Shown here: one piece after another, positions 22,548 to 30,858 of the stretch | Layout of the letters: every line of letters begins with the position of its first letter | Position numbering within the stretch: the stretch's first letter is position 1 | NCBI GenBank assembly: GCA_028875335.1 | Contig: JAPPEF010000343.1 | Location: forward strand, 1 to 31,021 | Direction: 5' to 3' | From: Gemmatimonadota bacterium | Lineage (GTDB): Bacteria > Latescibacterota > UBA2968 > UBA8231 | Length of the DNA: 31,021 bases | Notes under the pieces: model-generated | What the model saw: only the letters and a program-made list of their open reading frames with translations | What the model was told of the DNA's origin: nothing | Database searches by the model: none | Position numbers and translations under genes: made by a program

Positions 22548-25500
22548 AGAAGGCCAACTACTCGACCTAAGACAGGCTCAACGCTGTACTCTCCATTCCT
22601 TTTTTCAAGGCACCCCAGCCGGTCCAAAAACTCCACAGCCACTTTGCAGTCCTCTGGAGTGAGAGGCGGATCCCCTTCAACCAAATCCCCTAAAGTCTCT
22701 ATATCTGCATCTGAGACTTTGTCACACTCCCTTAACGTCTGTAATATCCGAAAAGGCGTCGCCTGAGAATCTAGTCCGGCTTGCTGTAACAGCTTAGAGC
22801 CTAACTCCGATTTTAAACTGGTCTCCTCGATTAGAATTTCTGCATAAGGCCGGGGATCGTCATCGTCGCTACACCGGTGCAAAAGATCATCCAGCAAGAA
22901 AGGCCACCCTCCGGTAGTTTCCAGCACCTTCTGGCAGACTGGGGACTGATCCATTTTATCCGCTTGACTTAACCGTTGCTGAATTCCCACTTCGTCCCAG
23001 CGAAGCAGGTAAATGGGGTCAGCCCGGTTCTCCCGATCAATGCGCTGGGCCTCAGGCAACTTCAACCAAGACCAAGTAGCCTCCGGGTTGAGGATAAAAA
23101 CTACCTGCAAAGGCCGTCTTCGCCTTTGGTTAAAGTCTTTGCACATCTCCAATACTTTCCAGACGCATTGGGCCATGTCGCCTCCTGTGCCTTTGAGCCG
23201 ACCATAGACCAACACCTGCTCGATCCCTTGTTGCTTCCGAGCGTGCGAATCCAACCACGCACAGGTTCGATTGGTTTGGGTCAATTCTCGGGCAGGAATC
23301 TCATTACCTCCTCCCCGTTTTAAGGCTTGGTCTATCTGATCCAGACCCAATGCTTGGGAGCCAAAGATTAGACTCACACCGGACGACCGCGCTTGTTGTA
23401 AACGGCCTTCCTGAACCAGTGTTAATGGACTGTACTGACGGTTCTCGGCATCTAGTAACAAATGTTGACTGTCGGATCGAGATTGAGTAGTCGGAGATTT
23501 ATGAGATCTTTCAGACAGCTCTAGCAAACGGCTCTCTATATCCTCCTCGGTACCCATGAGGCGGACCAGATTAGGGCTGCGAAGCAAGTACCGGTTTTCT
23601 AGATTACGCACCAAAATGCCTAGACCAACCATTTCTCCCAGCAAACCCCTCAAACCTTCGATATCGACTTCTTTAAAGCCTTCAGACCACCACTCTTGTG
23701 CCAGTTGGATAATTTCATTCACACTGAATGAACGGACATAGCTATCACGCGTCTCTTTCTGCTCATAGATCATGGCCCAAGCGATGCACTGGTACCGGGG
23801 ATCTAGTGCCAAGGTCCAGTCGAGCCGTTCCCGAATGACCTGTCGAGTTGACAGGGAGCGATATACCACCTCCACATCGTCTGCGCTCACTTCATAGGGT
23901 GGCCCCGACGAAGGCATCTTGCCTTGAAGCCGACGCACGAGTTCATGGCAGAAGTACTGTATCAAACCCGGATGGTAATTAGTGTAGGACAGGACTTTGA
24001 GTACCGTGGTCTCATCGGCGAACCGATAGCCCAAAGTCTCTATAGGCTCCTGCACCAATTGCCGGGCCGGTCCAGCTTCAAGGGGTCCCACCAACAAGCT
24101 CTGACCGAAATGGGCCAAAGGCTGATTGGCGATATTATTAAACCGCTGCACATCGTGCAGACCAGTAAAAACCACCCTGAAACGCGATCTGGTATCCTGC
24201 ATCAAGGTTCGCAAACCATTGACCACTTGGAAACTTCCTTGAGCATCGGCGTCCAGAAAGCGATCAGCTTCGTCGAACAAAACCAGAACACGACGTTGAG
24301 GCGATATCGCCATCGCGTTCTGTATGTGTTTGATGATATTGTCAGGTTTTTCCGCATTTATACTCGATTTTATTAGCTGGTGCTTCTTAAAGCCATCGCG
24401 CAACCTGATCCATAGCTGCGCGGGCTGTTCGCCTGTAAGAGGATCCCCCACCAACTTGATGTCCTCAACCCAAGCGAATTGCTCGCGCTCGGGCTGGTGA
24501 AATTCGCGTTCCACTTGGCGCAATAGTGCAGATTTGCCCAACTGTCGCCCACCGAATACGATGCAGCTACCCTCGTTCTGTAGCTGACGGACCATCCTGT
24601 CCCGACCGTAGTACATTTCGGGCGGTACATTTCCCGCCTGGAACGGCGTATAGGGATTAAGAGCGGCGTAAGGTAGGCTACAACGTAGGAAATCTGGAAG
24701 GCGGGTGTCATCAGACCTAGCCAGAAATACTAGCAAGATCTCGTCTAGTACTACTAGAGCTAATTCTCGTTTTCTGGCCCGGGCGGCTATATCTCGCCGC
24801 CGCCGGTTGGTCAATCGCCCAAGAAAAAAAACAATGACCGTCTTAGTATCTAATCCCAATTCACGCAAAAACGCTCCGATGGAGTCGGCCCCAGGGCGTT
24901 CCCACAGACATATAACATTGTAGCAACCGTTGGCTTGCGAGCCCAATTGTGGAATGGGCCGAGCCAAGTCACTGGCCGAGGCATCCACCTGGCAATGGAG
25001 CCAATCCTGACCGTGATTTTTTACACTCACGGCTGATTTTCTCTCCGACAGATGGAAGCCCAAGTAATCCAAAAGGACTTGGATGTGCCTACGGTTTTCG
25101 GCCTGCTGACCACGACGACGTTTGAGTTGATGCCAAGAACCAAGTGCCTTGGCAGCCTCCTCCCGGCGCTTCAATGGTAATGCACCAAACTGTATACCTT
25201 CCCAAGTTTGGCCTTGAGAGATTACATCGGCCAGTTGATCGACATTCCCTAAATTTTTAATCCCCGATTCAATACCAGAACGAGCCTCTTTGAACTCCTT
25301 GAAGATGTCGTTCCTATCGGGTGGGGTAAACCACTCGCTCCTCCATTCGCTCTCACCTTGGACAAATTCCCGCAAGTGGACCAAGCCTTCTTCTACTACC
25401 CTAGTATCGCGCTGATCAAAAGCTCTGTGAATAAAGGCATCCACGGCGTCAAGTTGGTCCGCTTGAGACGATTGCGATAGGTCTTGCCGCATATCCGTCC

Positions 25501-27850
25501 ATTGACTCGCCAGCTCTTGCAGTCGGTCTTCAAGCTTTTGGTTCAATTTTTGCTCAATGCACTTTAAGCACTGGAACAGAGGTCTGAAGTACAAGGGTTC
25601 TTCAATAGCCGCAGATTCCAATTCAGTAATGAGATCGGCGCGTTCTTCTTCGATGATCAATCCATCTACCACCCTCTGTTCGATAGCTCCCTTCACTTCA
25701 TTGGCTCGTTCCGCTAGCTCCGCCCGGGCACCTTTGAGATTATCATCGTTTAAGTCTTCGATTGTCTTGCGATCTTCATCGTCCACCAGCGCATCCAATA
25801 ATACCTTGGTGAAGCGAAAATCTTGGCTTTCAATTCGCAGGGTACAAGCATCGCGGAGAGAACGTTCTTCCACTAGAGATTGGCGCAAAGACCCGGCAAT
25901 ATTAGCCTTATAATCTCTTTCAGGCCGGCCATCTTCGTCGAGAGGAATTTCGGGCATCCACAATAGGCGACGGGCTAACGCCTTCTCCAATGAGCCACTT
26001 TCGCGCTTCATCCACTCTTCAAGATTTTCAATATCGGACTGCTCTTCTAGGCCTAGCATACCTGTTACTTGGCCTATGGCCCGCTGTAGAACACGGCCCA
26101 TAGCTACTTCTTCTTGGGGTTGGCCCTTCATCTGCATTCGGTTGAGTTCGGCATTGACTCCAGGGAGAACCTTTTGTACTCGGTCGTGGAGATCCTTCAC
26201 ATGATGGTCCCACCAGTCCCCCCTATCTTGGGTGTCCTTTTCCTGATCAACTAGGGAACACCAACGGCGGGTTAGACTGACAGCCTCTTCGACACTGCGT
26301 ACCAATTGATCCCGGGGAACTCCTGTGATCGGTCTGGACGGGCGGGCAGGTGTTAGTTCTTGATCAATTTGATGGATACGTTCTACAATTTGTTTACGCT
26401 CTATGAGAGCGTTCATATGCTGCTGGACTTGATCAACTTGGTCTGTCTGTCCTTCGATTACCGGGGTAAGTAGGCGGCTTAAATCACCCTCTTGGGCCAC
26501 CAAGCGGCGCAGTACGTTTGTCGCCCTCAACATTTTTAGCCTGCGGTCCCGATTATTCTCCAAGAGTCGACGGGCATCATCAACGGTCTCTTCAATGACC
26601 CTCCCGCGAGTTGTCATGCCTTCTACCCCCTTTATATCTTCGGGCCGCAAGGGATAGCCTGCTGACGCAAAAGTGTGAACGGCATCGGATAGAGTACCTA
26701 GCGCAGAATTGATTCCACCTTTTTGAGGGAGCCAGCCGACTAAACCGGTGTGCGGGGCAACCAAGCTAGGGCGCAGAGCCGCAGCCAACCCTAACAATCG
26801 CTCGGAAGTAGTATTTTGGGGAGCCCACTCCGAAGCAATTTGCAGAATATCGGAGACTAGGCTGTCGGTATCGTTTTCCAACCAGCGTGAGCCCTGAAGC
26901 ACAGCAAGCAATTCGGGGGGGACTGGTACGTCTCGATCCGCTGTTTTCAAAGAGTGGGCTAGCCAGTAAGCCCCGGCCCAATCCTTTTCGGCCAAGAGGC
27001 TCCATACCAACGATACCCAGTGTTCATCAGAGTCTTCTTCTTGTAATAAGAGCACGACATCCCGGACCGAGTGCAAGGACAGCGGCTTTTCATCAGAAGA
27101 CTGAGGTTTAGGTGGGGCAATTTGGATGTGTGTTGACTCGTGCTCTTCTGACTTAGGTAAGGGATCAAGCTTGACTTCTTCCTCAGGGGAGCTGGATTCC
27201 TCTGGAGGAGCCTTCTTGGATGGGCTGACGGCTTCTTCGGCTTTTTGCTCTTGGTCGGGATCAGGGGTATCACTAGAAGGGCGTTGTCTAGGACTAGACG
27301 GTTCAGGGGAAGGTTGGTCATCCTCTTCGGTATCCTCATCCAAAGTCTGTGGAGGCTCCGGGGCGGTCACGGAAAAATCTTGGTCGAGTTGTTTCGCCAA
27401 TGCGCTGATCTCAGACTCCACGGCATCCAAGTCCATTCGGTGCTTTCTAGCTTCTTGGTAACTTTGGGGATGTTGCTGGGTCAGAGTGTGGCGTTGGTGC
27501 AGCTGTGCGAGCAGATTTTCCACTGTCTTTGTCCGCTCGGGAACCTGATCAATAGGACAGCGGTTTGCTTGCCAGTCGGATAAGTCCGAGCTGTTGAAAT
27601 CGAAAAACGCAAGAACTTCCTCGTAATTCTCCCGCAATTGATCAAGAGCCTGCTGGAGTTGAAGTCGCCCCACCTCCTCCCGTTCTTGGCACTTCTGCCC
27701 GACCACGCTCTGTACTTGGTTGATAAACTCTTGAACTTGGACTGCTTCCCATTCTGGAGCATCAGAAGGCCACTGGCGCAATTCTTCAATCAAACTAGTC
27801 CACCGAGAATCCTGGAGGCTTTCCGTTCTCTGTGTCTTTTCGTCGGGCAT
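22544..27850 (-). CDS. Giant coiled-coil protein with central STAND/AAA_16-like P-loop ATPase
   Basis: The 1768-aa protein starts with helices and coiled coil (about 1-160), then a Pro/Glu/Ser-rich linker (about 163-256) and a long helical region with coiled coils (to about 960). A short alpha/beta segment (IVFFLGRL to VVLDEILLVFLA) follows. Next comes the ALNPY and VPPEMYYGRDR lead-in typical of AAA_16/STAND ATPases. Walker A is GGRQLGKSALL (K1106), Walker B VLVLFDEAD (D1193, E1194) and the sensor-I-like strand VVFTGLHDVQR. A helical lid and winged-helix-like part follow. The C-terminus (about 1470-1768) looks like another P-loop-type domain without a Lys motif (LIFGSQALGLDQI, VVFILNPEATW), with a final winged-helix-like end. 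The ATG has GAGGA 7 nt upstream. Size and layout recall conflict or defence ATPases; the family is not one I can name. Confidence 0.7.
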   Translation of the reverse strand: MPDEKTQRTESLQDSRWTSLIEELRQWPSDAPEWEAVQVQEFINQVQSVVGQKCQEREEVGRLQLQQALDQLRENYEEVLAFFDFNSSDLSDWQANRCPIDQVPERTKTVENLLAQLHQRHTLTQQHPQSYQEARKHRMDLDAVESEISALAKQLDQDFSVTAPEPPQTLDEDTEEDDQPSPEPSSPRQRPSSDTPDPDQEQKAEEAVSPSKKAPPEESSSPEEEVKLDPLPKSEEHESTHIQIAPPKPQSSDEKPLSLHSVRDVVLLLQEEDSDEHWVSLVWSLLAEKDWAGAYWLAHSLKTADRDVPVPPELLAVLQGSRWLENDTDSLVSDILQIASEWAPQNTTSERLLGLAAALRPSLVAPHTGLVGWLPQKGGINSALGTLSDAVHTFASAGYPLRPEDIKGVEGMTTRGRVIEETVDDARRLLENNRDRRLKMLRATNVLRRLVAQEGDLSRLLTPVIEGQTDQVDQVQQHMNALIERKQIVERIHQIDQELTPARPSRPITGVPRDQLVRSVEEAVSLTRRWCSLVDQEKDTQDRGDWWDHHVKDLHDRVQKVLPGVNAELNRMQMKGQPQEEVAMGRVLQRAIGQVTGMLGLEEQSDIENLEEWMKRESGSLEKALARRLLWMPEIPLDEDGRPERDYKANIAGSLRQSLVEERSLRDACTLRIESQDFRFTKVLLDALVDDEDRKTIEDLNDDNLKGARAELAERANEVKGAIEQRVVDGLIIEEERADLITELESAAIEEPLYFRPLFQCLKCIEQKLNQKLEDRLQELASQWTDMRQDLSQSSQADQLDAVDAFIHRAFDQRDTRVVEEGLVHLREFVQGESEWRSEWFTPPDRNDIFKEFKEARSGIESGIKNLGNVDQLADVISQGQTWEGIQFGALPLKRREEAAKALGSWHQLKRRRGQQAENRRHIQVLLDYLGFHLSERKSAVSVKNHGQDWLHCQVDASASDLARPIPQLGSQANGCYNVICLWERPGADSIGAFLRELGLDTKTVIVFFLGRLTNRRRRDIAARARKRELALVVLDEILLVFLARSDDTRLPDFLRCSLPYAALNPYTPFQAGNVPPEMYYGRDRMVRQLQNEGSCIVFGGRQLGKSALLRQVEREFHQPEREQFAWVEDIKLVGDPLTGEQPAQLWIRLRDGFKKHQLIKSSINAEKPDNIIKHIQNAMAISPQRRVLVLFDEADRFLDADAQGSFQVVNGLRTLMQDTRSRFRVVFTGLHDVQRFNNIANQPLAHFGQSLLVGPLEAGPARQLVQEPIETLGYRFADETTVLKVLSYTNYHPGLIQYFCHELVRRLQGKMPSSGPPYEVSADDVEVVYRSLSTRQVIRERLDWTLALDPRYQCIAWAMIYEQKETRDSYVRSFSVNEIIQLAQEWWSEGFKEVDIEGLRGLLGEMVGLGILVRNLENRYLLRSPNLVRLMGTEEDIESRLLELSERSHKSPTTQSRSDSQHLLLDAENRQYSPLTLVQEGRLQQARSSGVSLIFGSQALGLDQIDQALKRGGGNEIPARELTQTNRTCAWLDSHARKQQGIEQVLVYGRLKGTGGDMAQCVWKVLEMCKDFNQRRRRPLQVVFILNPEATWSWLKLPEAQRIDRENRADPIYLLRWDEVGIQQRLSQADKMDQSPVCQKVLETTGGWPFLLDDLLHRCSDDDDPRPYAEILIEETSLKSELGSKLLQQAGLDSQATPFRILQTLRECDKVSDADIETLGDLVEGDPPLTPEDCKVAVEFLDRLGCLEKRNGEYSVEPVLGRVVGLL

Positions 27851-27893
27851 ATCATATCCTCAATTCTATGTGTCTCTGATTTTCGGTCGGAGT

Positions 27894-27926
27894 AAAAAAA
27901 GAAAAAGCTTCTGCCCGTCAAGGCAG
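27894..27926 (-). terminator. Weak hairpin plus T-run upstream of the giant gene
   Basis: On the minus strand CTGCC-TTGACG-GGCAG is followed by AAGC and an interrupted run of T residues (complement of 27894-27906). It would stop read-through from the ABC operon before the island genes. The loop's TTGACG could instead be a -35 box with TTTTTA 17 nt on. The rest of 27851-28040 shows no gene. Confidence 0.4.
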
Positions 27927-28040
27927 CCTATCTAGTTTTTGGAGATGTTCCCTTAACCCGAGAGCTTTCCTGACGACATCCAATCCCTTCAATCTCTCCC
28001 TGATTATCTCATTCTCAGTTTTTGTATGCGTTCGTCAGTG

Positions 28041-28104
28041 GCAACCCCGCCGACAAGGCGATCCCCGCGTCGTTGTGCCGCATGAGTCTGCGTAGGCGTT
28101 CCAT
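28041..28104 (-). pseudogene. Truncated 5' stub of the sugar permease gene
   Basis: ATG 28104 begins MERLRRLMRHNDAGIALSAG, identical in protein to the start of the intact permease at 21009. It then diverges (LPLTNAYKN) and stops about 10 codons later. It sits 2 nt after the ATPase stop, so this is the original junction, with the rest of the permease displaced by the island. Confidence 0.85.
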
Positions 28105-28157
28105 GGTCAATTCAGATGCAGACCAATGCGGCGGCTTATCGCGTCGTAGCTCAGGCC
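28041..28157. repeat. Right copy of the 117-bp direct repeat flanking the island
   Basis: This copy holds the true end of the ATPase gene (stop 28107-28109), a 2-nt spacer and the first 20 or so codons of the permease. It matches 20946-21063 with about 95 percent identity. Similarity ends abruptly on both sides. Confidence 0.92.
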
Positions 28158-29615
28158 CTGTTCGTGGATCTCGGCGATTTCATGGACGATCTGCTTGTCC
28201 TTAAAGACGAGAATCCGCCCCGCCAAGCTGATGATCTCCGGCATGTCCGACGAGATCAAAATGATCGCCTTGCCCTCTTTCGCCGCCAAGTCCCACAGCA
28301 AGCGATGGATCTGCGCCTTGGCTTGGATATCCACCCCGACGGTCGGCTCATCGACGATCAGGATGTCGCAACCGGCCGCCAGCCACTTGCCCAAGCTGAC
28401 CTTCTGCTGATTGCCGCCGCTGAGGTGGTTTACCTCCTGCTCCAAACCCGTCGTGCGAATATCCAGCGCCGCGACCAGCGCCTGAGCGGCTTGGGTCTCC
28501 GCTCGGTCGTCGATCCGGCGAGTGAACTTGCCGACGATCCGCTCCCATATCGCAATGCCGAGATTGGTCCGCACGGCTGATTCCAGCAGCAAGCCCTCTT
28601 CTTTGCGGTTTTCGGTTACGTAGCCCATGCTGTACTTGTACAGGCTGTCGGCCACCGAGCCGATCCGCGCTTTGGCCCCGTGGATATAGACGGCACCGCG
28701 CTCGGCCTGCTCGGCCCCAACTAGCAACCGCGCCAACTCGGTGCGCCCGGCTCCCACCAAGCCGTACAAACCCAAAATCTCGCCAGCGTAGAGCGAAAAG
28801 CTCACTTCGTGCGCCCGGCCCGGCGCGTACAGTCCTTCAACCTTGAGCACCTCCCGCGCCCGGTCCACCGCTGGCATACCAAACGAAGCCGTCTCTGCCC
28901 GCCGACCGATCATCATCTCGATCAGCTCGGCGCGCGGCAACCCGGCCAACTCTCTCGTACCCACGTGTCGCCCATCCCGCAACACGCTGACTTGGTCGCC
29001 GATTTGATAGACCTCGTCGAACTTGTGCGAGACAAAGACGATGGCCACGCCCGCCTCTTGCAACTGGCGCAAAATGCCAAACAGCCGTGCTGCTTCGTGC
29101 TCGGTAAGCGACGACGTCGGCTCGTCTAACAGCAACACCCGCGCCTCGGCCGACAGCACCCGGGCAATCTGCACGAGTTGCTTGTGCGCCGCACTCAAAT
29201 CGCCAATGGGCATTTGCGGGTCAATGTCCAGCCCAACCCGCGCCATCGCAGCCCGCGCCCGATCGTCAAGCCGAGGCCAGTCGAGGCGACCCCATCGGCT
29301 GAAGGCGTCTAACTTGTCGAGCATGATGTTCTCGGCGACGCTGGCCTCGGCTACTACCTGAATCTCCTGGTGGACGAGGCCAATGCCTCGGTCGAGGCAG
29401 TCGCGGCAGTTGCGCACGCGCAGCGGCGCGCAGTCGAAGAGCATCCGCCCAGCGTCGGGCTGATATATTCCGGTGACGATTTTGAGCAGAGTGCTCTTAC
29501 CAGCGCCGTTTTCGCCGACTAGGGCGTGGATCTGGCCCGGCTGGAACGAGAGCGACACATCGTCCAGTGCCCGGACGCCGGGGAAGCGCTTGCTGATGGA
29601 TTGCAGTTCGAGCAC
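28107..29615 (-). CDS. Sugar ABC transporter ATP-binding protein, two ABC domains (RbsA/MglA type)
   Basis: The 502-aa ATPase energises a sugar importer. Domain 1 has Walker A GENGAGKST (34-42), a variant signature DLSAAHKQ (139-146) and Walker B LLLDEPTSS (161-169). Domain 2 has a degenerate Walker A (GLVGAGRTEL), the signature LSGGNQQKV and Walker B ILIVDEPTVGVD. A degenerate second Walker A is normal for RbsA/MglA. The start is GTG 29615, 3 nt after the binding-protein stop. The end (GLSYDAISRRIGLHLN) lies in the duplicated repeat but the gene is complete. Partners are the binding protein upstream and the permease displaced to 20041-21009. Confidence 0.95.
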   Translation of the reverse strand: MLELQSISKRFPGVRALDDVSLSFQPGQIHALVGENGAGKSTLLKIVTGIYQPDAGRMLFDCAPLRVRNCRDCLDRGIGLVHQEIQVVAEASVAENIMLDKLDAFSRWGRLDWPRLDDRARAAMARVGLDIDPQMPIGDLSAAHKQLVQIARVLSAEARVLLLDEPTSSLTEHEAARLFGILRQLQEAGVAIVFVSHKFDEVYQIGDQVSVLRDGRHVGTRELAGLPRAELIEMMIGRRAETASFGMPAVDRAREVLKVEGLYAPGRAHEVSFSLYAGEILGLYGLVGAGRTELARLLVGAEQAERGAVYIHGAKARIGSVADSLYKYSMGYVTENRKEEGLLLESAVRTNLGIAIWERIVGKFTRRIDDRAETQAAQALVAALDIRTTGLEQEVNHLSGGNQQKVSLGKWLAAGCDILIVDEPTVGVDIQAKAQIHRLLWDLAAKEGKAIILISSDMPEIISLAGRILVFKDKQIVHEIAEIHEQGLSYDAISRRIGLHLN

Positions 29616-29618
29616 GAA

Positions 29619-30632
29619 TCAGCGGGGTGGGCTGAGGTATTTGGTCTCCAACTCGCCCATAATCCGCGCAGTGATAGCCCTGACCTCGTCCTCGAAGGTA
29701 TCGACGTTGTCCTTAGTCACCAGCACCGTGCCCGAGTTGATGAAGTAGCGGTCGGGATTGGCCTGCCAGCCGTCGAGCAGATAGCTCAGGAGAGCGCACG
29801 TGATGTAGCCGTGGCCGTAGGGGTTTTGCGAGATGGTCGCGTCGATGGCCCCCTGGCGGATCGCGTCGAGCACCACCGAGTCCGTGTCGATGCCGACGAA
29901 GTGGATGCGCTTGTTATCCGGGGTTTGGTTCCACTCCGACAGAATGGTCGCCGCGGCCACGGTCGGCGTGTACCCCGTGCAAATCACGCCGTCGATCTCC
30001 TCAATCCGCGCCGAGAGCGCGTCCTGGATCTTGGCCGTGCTGGTCTCAATCGACTCCATGCCGGCGATTTCCTGGACGATCTGGACCTCTGGGTATTTGG
30101 CCACCGCTGCCTCGACGCCTTCTTTGCGCAGGATGGTGTTGGGGTCTTCGACCAGTTCGAGCACGTTGAGGATGTTGCCCTTGCCGTCCATAAAGCCTAT
30201 TAGCGCCTCGGTGGCCTCCATCGCCGCTTGCTTGACATCGGTCGCCACGCAAAACGACGCGGGCGTCGGCAGCGTCGTCGGCGCTCCATAGCTGACGACA
30301 TAGGCCCCGTTTTGCACCAATTCCTCGTAGAGTCCGTTGGCGGCGCTGGCGTCGGCTGGGTAAAGCGAGAAGCCCTTGTAGCCCTGAGCCGCTAGCGGCT
30401 CGACATTGGCGTTTTCGTTGTCCTGGGTCCAGTTTTGGCCGATCTGGCGCTTGATCTTGATCCCGGTGTCGCGCTCATAGCCGATCACCCCTTTTTGCAC
30501 CTCTTCGACATAGGGGTGGACCATCAGGGCGTACCAGACGATTTTCTTCTCCGTGGGCTCGTCGCCCGATTCGCCGGACCCGCCGCACCCGGCGACGACG
30601 AGCGCGACAGCCCAAATTAATAGCAGGCGCAT
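29619..30632 (-). CDS. Sugar ABC transporter periplasmic binding lipoprotein (Peripla_BP_4 type)
   Basis: The 337-aa protein has a lipoprotein signal with Cys16 (MRLLLIWAVALVVAGC). It then has the fold of ribose/xylose-type binding proteins: an early strand KIVWYALMVHPYVEEVQKG, then FSLYPADAS, DGVICTGYTPTVAAATIL, FVGIDTDSVVLDAIRQGAIDATISQNPYGHGY. ATG 30632 is preferred over in-frame codons upstream because it starts the lipoprotein signal and has AAGGAGAG upstream. In its operon it is followed by the ATPase. The sugar is unknown. Upstream of it lies a stub of a sugar isomerase gene, which suggests that the transported compound is a sugar or inositol-like polyol. Confidence 0.93.
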   Translation of the reverse strand: MRLLLIWAVALVVAGCGGSGESGDEPTEKKIVWYALMVHPYVEEVQKGVIGYERDTGIKIKRQIGQNWTQDNENANVEPLAAQGYKGFSLYPADASAANGLYEELVQNGAYVVSYGAPTTLPTPASFCVATDVKQAAMEATEALIGFMDGKGNILNVLELVEDPNTILRKEGVEAAVAKYPEVQIVQEIAGMESIETSTAKIQDALSARIEEIDGVICTGYTPTVAAATILSEWNQTPDNKRIHFVGIDTDSVVLDAIRQGAIDATISQNPYGHGYITCALLSYLLDGWQANPDRYFINSGTVLVTKDNVDTFEDEVRAITARIMGELETKYLSPPR

Positions 30633-30648
30633 GTAGGCTCTCCTTTTG

Positions 30649-30741
30649 GTCGGCGATGGTTCCAAACACCTTGTCCAGCTCCGGCGTGGCCCCCCAAGTG
30701 ATCGTGGAATACCCTAGATGAAACGACCGCCCTGCGCTCAT
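30649..30741 (-). pseudogene. 5' stub of a sugar phosphate isomerase/epimerase (TIM-barrel) gene
   Basis: ATG 30741, with GGAGA upstream, starts MSAGRSFHLGYSTITWGATP and continues ELDKVFGTIAD. This is the first strand and helix of xylose-isomerase-like TIM-barrel enzymes. After GTIAD the similarity stops. The same frame runs into the binding-protein gene, so the remaining 250 or so codons were deleted. Confidence 0.65.
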
Positions 30742-30774
30742 GTTGATCTCCGTTCACTTCTTGGTTCAGCCTTC

Positions 30775-30858
30775 TCAGGTCAGACACGCGGATACGTGCA
30801 AATGGGCAACCTGCCAGTGCTGGTCCTGCTTGAGCCAGATCAATCTCCTCGTTTGCTC
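30775..30858 (-). pseudogene. Possible 3' relic of an NTF2/SnoaL-like gene
   Basis: The frame ending at the TGA 30775-30777 reads RRLIWLKQDQHWQVAHLHVSA. This resembles the final strands of SnoaL-like proteins, where W-x-x-x-H-x-H-x-S is common. It overlaps the end of the SDR gene in another frame. The match is short. Confidence 0.4.

Larger units (their letters stand above)
21064..28040. mobile_element. Approximately 7-kb island inserted in the sugar ABC operon
   Basis: The segment lies between direct repeats 20946-21063 and 28041-28157 and separates two adjacent operon genes. It contains two large coupled genes on the minus strand and no integrase, transposase or tRNA gene. Its base composition is less GC-rich than the flanks. 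Recombination between the repeats would restore an uninterrupted ATPase-permease junction. The mechanism of entry is unknown. Confidence 0.8.
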
